Source: Sphingomonas cavernae (GTDB taxonomy: Bacteria > Pseudomonadota > Alphaproteobacteria > Sphingomonadales > Sphingomonadaceae). Taken from it: a stretch of DNA of 64,000 bases. Made by a program: the position numbers and the translations under genes. The stretch covers positions 1-64,000 of the forward strand of contig NZ_QYUM01000001.1 of NCBI RefSeq assembly GCF_003590775.1, written 5' to 3'. The notes below the pieces were generated by a model that worked only from the letters and a program-made list of their open reading frames with translations, searched no databases and was not told the DNA's origin. Shown here one piece after another: positions 1 through 15,700 of the stretch (the stretch's first letter is position 1; each line of letters begins with the position of its first letter).

Positions 1-303
<303 letters not shown>

Positions 304-315
304 CGGCGGAAAGCG

Positions 316-334
316 TCCTGAACTTGTTTCAGGA
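316..334. repeat. short palindromic repeat in the 16S-tRNA-Ile spacer
   Basis: A hairpin with arms tcctgaa (316-322) and ttcagga (328-334) around a five-base loop. The wording resembles a short palindrome that I recall as dispersed in many alphaproteobacterial intergenic regions; that resemblance is from memory. The rest of the spacer 295-518 shows no gene. Confidence 0.5.
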
Positions 335-518
335 AAGAGCTTCCTCCTTTTCCAAAGAACATAGCCGCCGTCCTCATGTCCCTTCATCACTGGAAATCGC
401 GCCGATCGAGACGATTGGCGCGAAAGCCTGAGCTGGCTCACGCCGCCCGCGGCCTTTATGGCCGGCTTTGGTGCGGTGGGTTTCATCAAAGCATCGCTTT
501 GATGAGTTCCCGATTTGG

Positions 519-595
<77 letters not shown>

Positions 596-678
596 TCATC
601 GCGCACAGCCGATCTGGGAGATCGGCGAGCACGATGATCCCGAAGCGGCTTGTCCGCGGAGGGGCCGTGCAGGGTTAT

Positions 679-754
679 GGGGCCTTAGCTCAGCTGGGAG
701 AGCGGTTGCTTTGCAAGCATCAGGTCATCGGTTCGATCCCGATAGGCTCCACCA
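679..754 (+). tRNA. tRNA-Ala (anticodon TGC)
   Basis: A 76-nt cloverleaf with acceptor arms GGGGCCT / AGGCTCC, anticodon loop ttTGCaa, T-loop ggttcgatc and an encoded CCA. It is the second spacer tRNA of the rRNA operon, 83 bp after tRNA-Ile. Confidence 0.97.
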
Positions 755-922
755 TCCTTGCCCACAGTCGATCCGGGGGATCGACGAGGACAAGGATCGG
801 CGCAGCGAAGCGAAGCCGCTGACGCGCACACCAAGATATTTCCAGAGATGAAGACATGAGTTTGCCGGCTTTTGCCGGCAATATGGGGAGATCTGCTCCC
901 CAATATTTGACATTGTGAATGG

Positions 923-943
923 GTTCTTAAAATCGATGCCGTG
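923..943 (+). other. 5' arm of the 23S rRNA processing stem
   Basis: The stretch gttcttaaaatcgatgccgtg can pair, with small mismatches, with cacggtatcgatttttaagaac at 3978-3999 beyond the 3' end of 23S. Complementary flanks of this kind form the double-stranded stalk cut by RNase III during 23S maturation. The complementarity is seen in the sequence; the RNase III role is inferred from rRNA operons in general. Confidence 0.65.
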
Positions 944-1094
944 GCAGTATCGATCGCGCTTACGGGCGTGATTTATATTGTTACTAAATCATTTGGCTGA
1001 GATTTAATTATCTGCATTTACCGTGACGCGCATTCGATGGCGGCCTCTTTTGCAAGGAGAGGTTTTCCAGCGTTGTCATTGGTGGTGTGGACTC

Positions 1095-3889
<2,795 letters not shown>

Positions 3890-3977
3890 TAGTCCCACCA
3901 TCAATGACAACTCTGGTTGCCGTTGCGGTTGGATAATTAAAGCAGCCCAATAATTTGGTCTCGAACACTTCAATGTG

Positions 3978-3999
3978 CACGGTATCGATTTTTAAGAAC
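3978..3999 (+). other. 3' arm of the 23S rRNA processing stem
   Basis: cacggtatcgatttttaagaac is complementary to 923-943 upstream of 23S, so the two flanks can close into a stalk. It lies between 23S and 5S. Function is inferred from other rRNA operons. Confidence 0.65.
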
Positions 4000-4026
4000 A
4001 AACCTCCGCTCATGCGCCGGCTCCAT

Positions 4027-4145
4027 AGCTTGGTGACCATAGCGTCTGTGACCCACCCGATCCCATCCCGAACTCGGCCGTGAAACCAGACTGCGCCGAT
4101 GGTACTATTGCTTAAGCACTGGAAGAGTAGGTCGTCGCCAGGCTT
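4027..4145 (+). rRNA. rrf: 5S ribosomal RNA
   Basis: About 119 nt with the diagnostic cccgatcccatcccgaactcgg core (near 4056-4079), the loop E/helix IV part tgcgccgatggtact, and a closed helix I formed by gcttggtgac and gtcgccaggc. Boundaries are good to about two bases. Confidence 0.96.
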
Positions 4146-4305
4146 TGAAGCCGGCGCATAAGCGGAAATGTCCTTACACAAGAACCCATTCACTTTGTTT
4201 GTTGTTTCGTCGCATCCGCGACGAGATACGCGCCAATAAGGCGCGGCGGCCGGTCGGCCTTGCGGAAGCTAACGCTTCCGTCTCCCTTCCGGCCCACATT
4301 GGTGA

Positions 4306-4369
<64 letters not shown>

Positions 4370-4382
<13 letters not shown>

Positions 4383-4525
4383 ACACAACACCCAGCCCCT
4401 CGGCAACACGCCAAGGGGCTTTTTTATTGCCTCAAACACTGCGGTCGGGGGGTGATTATCGACCGCGGTCTGGTGATTCAGCCGACGCGCCCGGCATCGT
4501 CCGGCCCTGAAGATTGCGCCTCTTC
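4370..4525 (+). repeat. direct repeat, left copy (tRNA-fMet 3' end plus downstream)
   Basis: This stretch is about 92% identical to 55283-55437, same orientation, with 11 mismatches and one single-base gap by my alignment. A block of 71 bp (4402-4472 versus 55314-55384) is perfectly identical and contains the dyad gcggtcg / cgaccgc (4441-4447, 4460-4466). The repeat starts inside the tRNA acceptor and T-stem end and runs through the terminator into the 3' end of a TetR-family reading frame. It may be an attachment-site duplication or a recombination scar. Confidence 0.8.
4394..4426 (+). terminator. rho-independent terminator of the rRNA operon
   Basis: The arms agcccct (4394-4400) and aggggct (4414-4420) enclose a 13-nt loop and are followed by a run of T. 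It lies 12 nt after tRNA-fMet. In the right-hand repeat copy near 55305-55340 the left arm is damaged while the right arm and T-run persist. Confidence 0.85.
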
Positions 4526-4531
4526 CCGGCG
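4478..4531 (-). pseudogene. remnant of the 3' end of a TetR-family gene
   Basis: Read on the minus strand, this stretch encodes ...EEAQSSGPDDAGRVG-stop. It matches the C-terminus of the intact TetR regulator at 55390-56082 (...EEAQFFGPGDARRVG-stop) in the same frame and with the same stop. Similarity ends near 4525, and no repressor-like sequence follows toward the sulfatase. It is part of the direct repeat and suggests that the TetR gene once lay next to this tRNA. Confidence 0.55.
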
Positions 4532-4672
4532 ACGAAGTCAGGCAAGGCGGCAACAGCGTTGCCGCCTTGCTCAAGGTCAGGGTGGGCGCCGCAGTTTGTT
4601 GCCGACGGGCACTCCCGATCCACTATCGCCGCTACGCCTTGGCGCAGCGAGGACAGTGCGGGCATCCAATCT
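4532..4672. other. short intergenic stretch, no gene seen
   Basis: Between the end of the repeat and the sulfatase stop codon I see no convincing gene. The imperfect dyad ggcaaggcggcaac / gttgccgccttgc around 4551-4570 could be a bidirectional terminator or stem for the leftward sulfatase transcript, but it has no clear T-run. Confidence 0.4.
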
Positions 4673-6175
4673 TCAGGCGGAGCCGGTGGCGCCGAACTGC
4701 AACGTGTCCATCACCTTCTCGAGATTGAAGCTGCCTGCCTTCTGAGCCGGCGGGAAGTCCTTCAGCGTCCCGAGATACTCGCCGATAATGTCCTGGCAGG
4801 GGACCAGGATGAACGCCCGGTCGATATACCAGTCCCAATAGCTGTTCGAGGTGATGTCGGCGAACTCGTACGGGTCGGTCCGCAGGTTGAAGAGCTTGGG
4901 GATGCGACCGGTGACGAAGGGGCGGCCCCAGATCTCCAGCGTGCCCTGGCACTTCTGCTCCATGAACACCACCTTCCAGTTGTCCATGCGCAGGGCTGCG
5001 ACTTCGCCCTCGTCGGTGAAGTAGATGAAGCCCTTGCGCGGGCTCTTCTCGCCCTTGGTCAGGTGGCCGACCAGGCTGAAGCCGTCGAGGTGGGACTTGA
5101 ATTTCTTGCCGTTGAGCGTGGCGCCCTTCAGCAAGTCCTCCTTGATGCTTCCCGCGCCGGCCATTTCGGCGAAGGTCGGCAGCCAGTCGAGGTGCGATAC
5201 GATGTCGGTCGAGATCGAGCCCGCCGGAATTTTGCCCGGCCAGCGGACCAGCGCGGGCACGCGATAGGCGCCTTCCCAGCTTGTGTTCTTTTCCGAGCGG
5301 AACGGGGTGGTGCCCGCATCCGGCCAAGAGTTGCAGTGCGGGCCGTTGTCGGTCGAGTACATGACGAAGGTGTCGTCGGCGATGCCGAGCTCGTCGACGA
5401 GGTCGAGCAGCACGCCGATCGCCTTGTCGTGATCGATCATGACGTCGTGATACTCGCTCTGCCAGCGCCCGGCTTGGCCTCTGCTCTCCGGCTTCACATG
5501 GGTCCGGAAGTGCATGTGCGTGGTATTGAACCAGACGAAGAACGGAACGCCTGCCTTCACCTGGTCGCGGATGAACGCGACAGCCCTTTCAGTCACCTCG
5601 TCGTCGATCGTCTCCATCCGCTTCTTGGTCAGCGGGCCGGTGTCCTCGATCGATTGGCCTCCCTTGCCGTCCGACTTGCAGTGAAGCACGCCGCGCGGGC
5701 CGAAGCGCTTCTTGAAGTTGGGGAATTCCTTTGGGTCGGGATAGTCAGGGTTCTCCGGCTCCTCCTCGGCATTGAGGTGGTAGAGATTGCCGAAGAATTC
5801 GTCGAAGCCATGCATCGTCGGCAGTTGCTCGTCACGGTCGCCGAGATGGTTCTTGCCGAACTGTCCTGTCGCATAGCCCTGCGCCTTGAGCACGGTGGCG
5901 ATTGTCGGGATCGAATCCTTCATGCCTTCTTTGGCGCCCGGCATGCCGACCTTGGTGAGGCCCGTACGAAGCCCGCCCTGGCCAGTGATGAAACTGGCGC
6001 GGCCGGCAGTGCAGCTCTGCTCGGCATAATAGTCGGTGAACAGCATGCCTTCCTGGGCAACGCGATCGATGTTGGGCGTCGTGTAGCCCATCATTCCTTT
6101 GGTGAAGATGCTGAGGTTCGACTGACCGATGTCGTCTCCCCACATGACGAGAATATTGGGCTTTGCCTTTGCCAT
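4673..6175 (-). CDS. sulfatase (arylsulfatase-type, formylglycine enzyme)
   Basis: A 500-residue alkaline-phosphatase-fold sulfatase that would hydrolyse a sulfate ester. The N-terminus PNILVMWGDDIG supplies the paired metal-binding aspartates (D14, D15). The activation motif C55-T-A-G-R59 is the C-x-A/P-x-R site whose cysteine is converted to formylglycine by FGE. A later DNGPHCNSWPD segment, near residue 285, supplies further metal ligands. Full length; no obvious signal peptide, so a cytoplasmic location is likely unless it is exported otherwise. ATG at 6175 is preceded by a good AGGAGAGA ribosome site. Class is confident, substrate unknown. A maturase or FGE gene is not in the window. Confidence 0.9.
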   Translation of the reverse strand: MAKAKPNILVMWGDDIGQSNLSIFTKGMMGYTTPNIDRVAQEGMLFTDYYAEQSCTAGRASFITGQGGLRTGLTKVGMPGAKEGMKDSIPTIATVLKAQGYATGQFGKNHLGDRDEQLPTMHGFDEFFGNLYHLNAEEEPENPDYPDPKEFPNFKKRFGPRGVLHCKSDGKGGQSIEDTGPLTKKRMETIDDEVTERAVAFIRDQVKAGVPFFVWFNTTHMHFRTHVKPESRGQAGRWQSEYHDVMIDHDKAIGVLLDLVDELGIADDTFVMYSTDNGPHCNSWPDAGTTPFRSEKNTSWEGAYRVPALVRWPGKIPAGSISTDIVSHLDWLPTFAEMAGAGSIKEDLLKGATLNGKKFKSHLDGFSLVGHLTKGEKSPRKGFIYFTDEGEVAALRMDNWKVVFMEQKCQGTLEIWGRPFVTGRIPKLFNLRTDPYEFADITSNSYWDWYIDRAFILVPCQDIIGEYLGTLKDFPPAQKAGSFNLEKVMDTLQFGATGSA

Positions 6176-6777
6176 CGAATCTCTCCTCGCTTGACCACAT
6201 GGAGCTTTGATTTTGGCGTGTGGCGCATGGACGCAGTATCGGGATTTACCCTGACATTGTTCGGGAACTTGCTCAGGTGATGCCTTTCCGGGTTAGGGCG
6301 GTGGGCGCATCCGACGCCCCGTCGGAGCGATGACCATGGCCTGCGCTTTCTTGGCTTGGATGCATGGCAATCGCTGCGAACGATGCTGGACCAATGGCAG
6401 TGTGCTGGCCATCGCCACGCATAGCTGCCGTTCCGGACACGGCCATTTGGAGCCACTCCGGTCGAGTTGAATGAGCGTTTGCTCTTGGGCGTGAATTTTG
6501 AGGGATGTAGGTGTGGGATTCAGGCGGTTCCTGCCTTTGGCGCGCCAACCACGTCCCGAAAGCGCTCAAGACCGCTTTCCGCATTTTCGGCCGCCAACTG
6601 CCGTCCGAATGACCGAGAAGTGTTTTTCAGGCGACACGCCGGAAATTCATATCGCATTCGAATCAAATAGCGCCCGAACTCAATGCTCTAGGGGTTTTTC
6701 CCGATAGGCTTGCTATCCGATCGACCATAAGATGATCCCTTACCAGGTGAGCAAGTCCTGCAAGAGGGGACGTCATC
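6176..6777. other. 602-bp intergenic region between divergent genes
   Basis: This region separates the leftward sulfatase gene from the rightward exoprotein gene, so both promoters should be here. It holds several short overlapping reading frames on both strands with no recognisable product and poor ribosome sites; I call none. A purine-rich aagagggga lies 7-8 bases before the exoprotein ATG at 6778. Confidence 0.6.
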
Positions 6778-9700
6778 ATGCTGAGGCGCCATTTATACGC
6801 GCTGCTGAGGGGAACGGCACTCTCTACGGGCGAAGCTCGAGCTGCGGGGTGGCAGGTCTGGCGGCGACTGGGCGGACATTGCCGGGCCCCCGACCTGTTA
6901 TGCGGTGCCATCGTCGCTCTGGGCCTGGCCGCCGGGCCCGTCGCTGCCCAGACCGTCCCCGCAGGGCTTCCGACGGGCGGGGTTTTCGTCGCTGGCGCGG
7001 GCCAGATCAGCCAGCCTTCCCCCACCGCGCTCAGCATCACCCAGTCCTCGCAACGCGGCGTGATTGACTGGGGCGCATTTTCTATCGCCACCCAGCACCA
7101 GGTTCATATCGACAATGCAAGTGGCGCGACGCTCAATCGCGTGCTTGGCGGGCAGATCTCGCAGATCGACGGCAAGCTTTCGGCGACGGGTTCGGTCTAT
7201 CTGATGAACCCGCATGGCGTCATCGTTGGGCCGGGCGGTCGCGTGCTGACGGGTGGCAGCTTCGTCGCCTCGACGCGGCAGATCGATCCGGGCGCCTTCA
7301 TGGCGGGCGGGCCGCTCGCAATTTCGGGCACGTCTGCGGGCGCGATCGTCAACCAGGGTTCGATCGTCTCGCAGTCGGGCAGCGTCGTGATGATCGCGCG
7401 TGCGGTCACCAATTCCGGGACTATCCAGGCATCGAAGGGCCGCGTCTCGCTGGCGGCCGCGAATGACGTGCTGCTGGCGACGACCGATGGCAAGGCCGAG
7501 AATATCTTCGTATCCTTCGCCAATGGCGGCGACGGTGACGTCACCCAGACCGGCCGCATCGAGGCTGCTGCGGCGGCGCTCAAGACCGCGGGCGGCAATA
7601 TCTTCGCGCTTGCGGGCAATCGCGACGGCCTTGTCCAGGCGACGGGCACCGAGACGATCAACGGCGAACTCTGGCTCGCCGCACCCAAGGGCAAGGTCGA
7701 GGTTTCGGGCACGCTCGCCGCGACCAATGTCGACGGCAGCGGCGGCACGATCGGCGTCAACGGCAAGGATGTGCGTCTCGCCTCGTCGGCTTATGTGACC
7801 GCCGCGGGCAGCAAAGGCGGTGAGGTGCTGGTCGGCGCATCGCATTTCGGGACGGGCTCGGAACTCGCCGAAAGCCTGACGATCGAGTCGAGCACGACGC
7901 TGCTCGCGGGCGGGGCGCTCGGCGGCGGGCGGATCGAGACATCGGGCAAGGCGGTAGATATCGGAACCGCGCGGATCGATGCTGGGAAGGGCGGACTGTG
8001 GCTGCTCGATCCCAGCGACATCACCATCGACACCGCGCTGGCCGCGACGATCACCGCGTCGCTCGATGGCGGCACCGACGTCACGCAGGAAACCGCCAGT
8101 GGCAGCGGCGGTGCGGGCGACATCACCGTTGCGGCGCCGGTGATATGGACGGGGAGTGGCGACCTCACCCTCGACGCCTTTCGCAACCTTGCGGTGAACC
8201 AGCAGATTTCGGGTGGCGGCTCGGTGACCTTGCGTGCAGCGGGAAGCACGACGCTTGCCGCCAGCGTGGCAAGCACGGGCAACGTGCTGGTCGAGACGGG
8301 AAGCTTCATCAACCAGGCCGGCGCCGCGGCACTGACGGCGGGCGGGCAGTGGCTCGTCTATTCGGGCGATCCCGCGAACGACACCACGGGCGGATTGACC
8401 CCCGGCTTCTATCAATATGCGGCGCCGTTCGGCACCGCCCCCGCGGCGGCGGGCAATGGCCTGCTCTACAGTATCGCGCCCAGCGTGGCGATCAGCCTCG
8501 GCGCCGTCACCAAGAGCTATGACGGCACGACGACGGCATTTCTCGACGACACGAACACGACCGTCACCGGCCTAATCAACAATGACGACTGGACGCTCGA
8601 TGGCGTGTACGCCAGCAAGGATTCGGCCACTGGCATTGCGGTGACCGCCAACAATTTTCAGGCGACGCACGACGGCATTCCGGTGTTCGGCTACGCGTCC
8701 AACGCGCCGGTCACCGCCAGTACAGGCACGATCAATCCGGCCGTCCTCACGGCGAGCATCATCGGCAATCCGACCAAGACCTACAATGCGTCGGCGGCGG
8801 TTGCGCTGACATCGGCCAACTTTGCACTTGCCGGCGTTGCTGCCGGCGAGACGATCACGGTCAGCGCGGCGGCCACCGCCGCCTATGACGCCGCCAATGC
8901 GGGAAACCGCACGGTCAACGCGACCTTCTCCACCCCCAATTTCAGCGCGGGCAGCGGGACCAGCCTCACCAACTATGTGCTGCCGACGGTTGCTACTGGA
9001 CCCGGCCTGATCAATCCCGCGCAGCTTCTGATCAGCGGACTGACGGCGAACGACAAGGTCTATGACGGGACGACTGCCGCGGTGCTCAATACCGGCGCTG
9101 CATCGCTGTTCGGAATCGTCGGAAGCGATGTCGTGTCTCTCGACGCGGGAGGTGCGACAGGGATTTTCGCGACAAAGAATGTCGGGAACGCGATAGCGGT
9201 TACGGGAACCGGATTCACGCTGAGTGGGGCTGCCGCGGCCAACTACGTCGTTTCCCAACCGACGGGGCTTGCGGCCAACATCACGCCGGCGGCGCTCTTG
9301 GTGTCGGGGCTGACGGCAAATGACAAGATCTATGACGGAACGCGCTTTGCCACCGTCAATACCGGCGGTCTTATCGTCAGCGGGCTCATCCCGGGTGATG
9401 ACGTCGTGCCTGTTGCCGGAACCGGCGCACAGATCGAATTTGCGAGCAAGGACGTCGCACAGGATATCCCGGTCACGATCAGCGGCGTGACGCTGAGCGG
9501 CGTCGACGCCGGCAACTATAATTTCAGCTTCGCAGCGGGGCTGGCGGCGGACATCACGCCGCGCCCGCTCACTCTCGCGGCCAATGGCCTGCCCACCAAG
9601 ATCTACGATGGGACGACCAATGCCTTCGTGGACCAGTCCCAGGTCGCGCTTGGCAATTTCGCGCCCGGGGAAACGATTTCGCTGACCCAGGCTTCCGGGC

Positions 9701-12700
9701 TCAATTACGCCTCGAAGAATGTCGGTGTCTGGGACATCGCGATTTCGCTCTCACCGTCCGACTTCCAGGCAGCACCGGGAACGTTGCTTTCCAACTATCT
9801 CCTGCCGACGCTGGGAACGATCCAGGGCGAGATCACGGCCGCACCGTTGACGATCATCATCATCAACAATCCCACCAAGGGCTATGACGGCAATGCCAAT
9901 GCCTCGCTTGGGCCGTCCAATTTCGAGGTCGACGGCTTCGTGGTCGGAGAAGGCGCAACCGTCACACAGACATCGGGGCAATACGCTTCGTCCGATGCGG
10001 GGGTCTGGACCGTCACCGCGTCACTCGACGCGAGCAATTTCAATCCCGATCCCGGCACCCTGATGTCCAACTACATCGTCCCGTCGCCGGTGACCGGGCC
10101 GGGCACGATCACGCGCATCCCGCTGGGCCCGGGCGTCGTCATCGTCGACATCACCGGCAATCCCACCAAGGTCTATGACGGGACGATCGTCGCAACGCTC
10201 TCACCCTCGGACTACACGCTCAGCGGATTCATCCCCGGCGAAGGCGCCATCGTCACGGAAACGGTCGGGGAGTATGCCGATCCCAATGCCGGGCAGAAGC
10301 CCGTATTCGTGCAGCTCGACCCGACCGATTTCCTGCCCTTCCCGAACACCAACCTCAACAATTACACGCTGCCCACAGAAGCCACCGGTGTCGGCACGAT
10401 CCTCAAAGCGCTTCTGACCGCGTCGATCATCGGCAACCCGACTCGCGTCTATGACGGGGCGACGCGCATCGGCCTCAATCCCTCGAGCTTCCTGATCTCC
10501 GGCCTGATCGGCAGCGAGAGCATCAGTGTCACGCCCGGCAATATCGGCGACTATGACACGGCCGACGCCGGCAGCCGCATAGTGTCCGCATTCTTCCCGT
10601 CGCAGGCCAGCTTCATCGCGGGGCCGGGGACCTTGCTCGCGAACTATGTGCTGCCGCTCGATGCGTCGGGGCCGGGCACGATCACCCCCGCACCCCTCAA
10701 CATTCTGAACGTCAGCGCGCAGAACAAGGTCTATGACCAGACGACCGTTGCGCAACTCGCGGGTGCGGTGACGCTTTTCGGGGTTATCGCGGGCGATGAC
10801 GTGACGCTTGATCCTTCTGCGTCCACTGGAACCTTCGCCACGCCCAACGTCGGCACCGGCATCGCGGTCACCGTTGCCGGCTACACGATTGCCGGTGCGG
10901 ATATCGGCAACTACCAGCTCTTCCAGCCCGGCGGGCTTGCGGCGAACATCACGCCGCGGGGCCTAACCATCGCCAACGTCACTGCGCTGGACAAGATCTA
11001 TGACGGCACGACAGCCGCCACGCTGGATGGATCGGCGTCGCTGATCGGGGTGCTGAGTGGCGATACGGTGTTGCTGAACGCATCGGGCTCGACGGCTTCG
11101 TTCCTGCAGTCGAATGTCGGCACCGATCTGCGTGTCAATATCGGTGGCTATTCGATCGCCGGTCCGCAGGCAGGCAATTATTCGCTGAGCCAGCCTTCGG
11201 GGCTGACCGCGGACATCAACCCCCGGCCGCTCTCGGGCGCGATCCTCGGCAACCCGACCAAGACATATGACGGCACGACCCAGGTCTCGCTGGGCGCCTC
11301 CAATTATTCGCTGACCGGATTCATCACCGGAGAAGGCGGGGCGATCACACAGTCGGCCGGCGCTGCCTATGACAGCCCGAATGCCGGCGCACGCACGGTC
11401 AATGCCACGATCGTCGTGTCGGATATCGTGCCCAATGCGGGAACGCTGCTTTCCAACTACCTGCTGCCGACGGTCATTTCGGGTCCCGGAACGATCAACC
11501 CGGCGCAGCTCATCGCCTCGATCATCAACAACCCGACCAAGGTCTATGACGCGACCACTGCCGCCATTCTGACCAGCAGCAATTTCAGCGTGCAGGGTTT
11601 CGTTGCGGGCGAAGGCGCGACCGTCACGCAGACCGCGGGTATCTATGACAGCAAAAATGCCGGAAGCCGCGTGGTGACGGCGTCGCTCGCCGCGGGCGAC
11701 TATGCCCCGACGGGCGGGACCATTCTCACCAACTACGTCCTGCCAGTCAGCGCAAGCGGCGCAGGGACAATCACGCAGGCGCAGGTGCAGGTGATCGACG
11801 TGCTCGCGCTCGACAAGATCTATGACGGCACCATCGCCGCGTCGCTGGACAGCAGCAATGCCGACCTGACCGGTGTGTTCGCGGGCGACACCGTGAATGT
11901 CGTTTCCACCGGCGCCACCGGCACGTTCGACAACAAGAATGTCGGCACCAACAAGCCGGTCACAGCGACGGGCTACGCCATCGCGGGCACCGACGCCGCC
12001 AACTACCTCGTGCTGCAACCTGTCGGACTCTTCGCCGACATTACGCAGGCGACGATCGCACTCGCCTCTGTCACCAAGGTTTATGACGCAACGACGACCG
12101 CCCCCACGGCCAACAGCGCCTATACGCTCGCGGGCGCGTTCGGCAGCGACGATGTTTCGGTGAACGCCAGTGGCATTACCGGTGACTATAACGACAAGAA
12201 TGTCGGCACCGGCAAGCCGGTCACTTTGGCGGGCGTGGCGCTGACCGGCGCGGATGCGCCCAACTATATCATCAGCCCGACGACGACCAGCGAGCCTATA
12301 GGGATCATCACCCCGGCGACACTCAACGTGATCGGCGCGATCGCGCTCGACAAGACCTACGACCAAAACACGATCGCCCAGCTCGACAACACCAGCACCG
12401 CGCTCAGTGGCGTGTTTGCCGGGGACGTGGTCAATCTGTCGATGGCAGCCACGGGCAATTTCGACAATCCCAATGCCGGTACGAACAAGCCGGTCACCAC
12501 GACCGCCTACGGTATTTCGGGGACCGATGCGCCAAACTACACACTGGTCCAGCCGCAAGGATTGACCGCGGATATCAATCCGCTCGAGATTTTCCTCGCC
12601 TCGGTCACCAAGGTCTATGACGGCACGATCGCATTGCCGACCGCATCGAGCGGCTATGGCTTCACGGGCGTGCTCAGCGGCGACACGGTCGAAGCGCAGA

Positions 12701-15700
12701 CCTCGGGTGTCACAGGCCAGTATAATGACAGCAAGGACGTCGGCACCGCCAAGCCCGTAACGGTCAACGGGCTGACACTCACGGGCACGAGCGGCGGCAA
12801 CTATTTCATCAGTTCCAGCATCACCGACACCATCGGTACGATCACGCAGGCGACGCTCACCGCTGCGATCATCGGCAACCCCACCAAGACCTATGACGGC
12901 AATGCCAACGCGATACTGACGCCGGCCAATTTCCAGTTCACCGGCTTCGTGCTCAGCGAAGGGGCCAGCGTCACCCAGACTGCAGGTGCCTATAATTCGC
13001 AGAATGTCGATGCGACCACGGTCACCGCTTCGCTCGCCGGATTCATCACGCCCGACGCGGGCACCGACCTCAACAACTATATCGTGCCCGTCAGTGCGAG
13101 TGGTGCCGGGACCATCGATGCGAGGCTGCTGACGATCTCTGGGGTCATCGCCAACAACAAAGTGTATGACGGGAGCACCGCAGCCACGCTGAACAGCGTC
13201 GGCGCGATACTGAACAATGTCGTGTCGGGAGACACGGTCGCGCTCAACAGCGCCGCTGCGACGGGCGTGTTCGCCTCGCCCAATGTCGGTACGGCGATCC
13301 CGGTTACCGCGTCGGGCTACACGCTCGATAATAATCCGTTCGGCAACTACGTCCTGCAGCAGCCGCAGGGCCTCGCCGCTGATATCACGCAGGCGCTGCT
13401 GCAACTGATCCGCGTGACCAAGGTGTACGATGGCGGCTTCGCGCTGCCGACGGTCAACGCCGCCTATACGTTGGGCGGCGTCGTTGCGGGCGATGACGTG
13501 TCCGTCAATGCCGCCGCCATCACCGGCGGCGGTTACGCCACCAAGGACGTCGCGACGGGCATTGCCGTCGATGTCACGGGCCTGTCGCTGACGGGCACGG
13601 CGGCGGGCAACTATTCGATCGTCAACGTCATTGACGACGCATTGATCGGCGAGATTACGCCCGCGACGCTGACTGCCACGATCATCAACAACCCGACCAA
13701 GACCTATGACGGCAGCAATGCCGCGACGCTGACAAGCGCCAACTATCAGCTCACCGGCTTTGTCCTCAGCGAAGGCGCGACCGTCACGCAGACAGCCGGC
13801 CTGTACGATTCCGCCAATGCGGGTGGGCGCATAGTAACCGCCACACTGGCGAGTGGGGATTTCACCGCCGATGCAGGGACGCTGCTTTCCAACTATATCC
13901 TGCCGACGGACGCTACAGGCGCGGGCACGATCGATCCCAAGGCGCTTCTCGCCGCGATCATCGGCAATCCGACAAAAACCTATGACGGCAACGCGACCGC
14001 CACGCTGATCCCTGCGAACTATAATCTCGTCGGGCTGGTCGGATCGGAGTCGATGACGATCAATCAGACCGTCGGCGCCTATGCCTCGCCCAATGCCGGC
14101 CCGCATCTGGTGACGGCAGCACTGGCGGGCACCGATTTCACCGCCGGCGCCGGCACGCTGCTCGCCAACTATGTGCTGCCGACGAGCGCCGAAGGACTGG
14201 GCACCATCAATCGCGCCGACCTGGTCGCCGCCATCATCGGCAATCCGACCAAGATCTTTGACGGCAACGCCGTCGCGACGCTCGGCGCGGCCAACTATCA
14301 GCTCACGGGCTTCGTGGCTGGCGAAGGCGCAACCGTCACCCAAACTCTGGGCACCTACGACAGCGCCAATGCCGGCGCACGCACCGTGACGGCTGCGCTC
14401 GGTGCAACCGATTTCAGCGCGAACACGGGAACGCTGCTCGACAATTACAATCTGCCGACGAGCGCCACAGGCCCCGGCCAGATCGATCCCAGGGCGCTGC
14501 TTGCGCTGATCATTGGGAATCCGACCAAGCCCTATGACGGAACGGTTGCCGCGACGCTCGGGCCGGCCAATTATCAACTGACCGGATTTGTCGGGGCCGA
14601 TAGCGCGATCGTTACCGAGACCGTCGGCGCATATGATTCGGCGAACGCCGGCATTCGGACGGTCACCGCACAGCTCGACAGCGGCGACTTCACAGCAGGC
14701 GGCAGCACGCTGCTTTCAAACTATGTGCTCCCAACACAAGCAACCGGCCCTGGTCAGATCGACCGACTAGCGCTCAGCGCCGCGATCATCGGCAACCCGA
14801 CCAAGACCTATGACGGCACGCTCGCCGCCACGCTGACGGCAGCCAACTATGATTTGACGGGATTCATCGCGGGTGAGGGGGCGACGGTGAACCAGACCGC
14901 CGGACTCTATGACGGGCCCAATGCGGGCGCGCATATCGTCACAGCGACGCTTGGCGCTGCCAATTTCAGTCCCAACAGTGGCACGCTCCTCGACAATTAC
15001 ATATTGCCGCTCACCGCCAGCGGCGCCGGACAGATCGATCCACGGGTGCTGAGGGCCTCTATCATCGGCCTGCCAACCAAAACCTATGACGGCACCACGG
15101 CGGCGTTGCTGACGCCCGGCAATTTTGCACTGGCGGGCTTTGTCAGTGGCGAAGGTGCGGCTGTCACTGAGACCGTAGGCGTGTATGGCACCGCGGACGC
15201 CGGAATAAAGCTGATCACGTCGTCGCTCGATTCGGGCGATTTTGTCGCGAACAGCGGCACGCTGCTGTCGAACTACATATTGCCGACAAGCGCCATCGGC
15301 TCCGGCATCATCTCCAAGGCGCAGCTTGCGGCTCTCATCATAGGCAACCCGACCAAGATCTATGATCAGACGACCGCAGCAACGCTGACCTCGGCCAACT
15401 ACGCATTGACGGGTTTCGTTGCCGGCCAGGGCGCGACGATCACCGAGACGGCAGGCGAATATGGTTCGCCCAATGCCGGTGCGCGGCTCGTGACCGCCAT
15501 GCTCGGGAGCGCCGATTTCGTCGCGAACGGCGGCACCGACCTGCGGAACTACGCGCTGCCGCTGACCGCAACCGGGCCCGGCACGATCGATCCGAAGGAG
15601 ATCACGCTGATCCTTCTCGCCGATCCGACCAAGGTCTATGATGGCACGCTGAGCGCTGTCGTGCCATCGATCCAATTCCGGGCGGTGGGCTTCCTGGGCA

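Noticed and set aside
4514-6280. 588-codon plus-strand open frame opposite the sulfatase
   Set aside because: Shadow frame; the minus-strand frame has the complete sulfatase active-site motifs and a good ribosome site.
6091-6670. Overlapping small frames between the sulfatase and exoprotein genes
   Set aside because: Poor ribosome sites, mutual overlap on both strands and no recognisable product.
10963-14577. 1,204-codon open frame antisense to the giant exoprotein gene
   Set aside because: It is produced by the codon periodicity of the GC-rich YDG repeats, has low-complexity Arg/Gly/Ile/Asp-rich content with no family wording, and lies entirely inside a well-supported gene.
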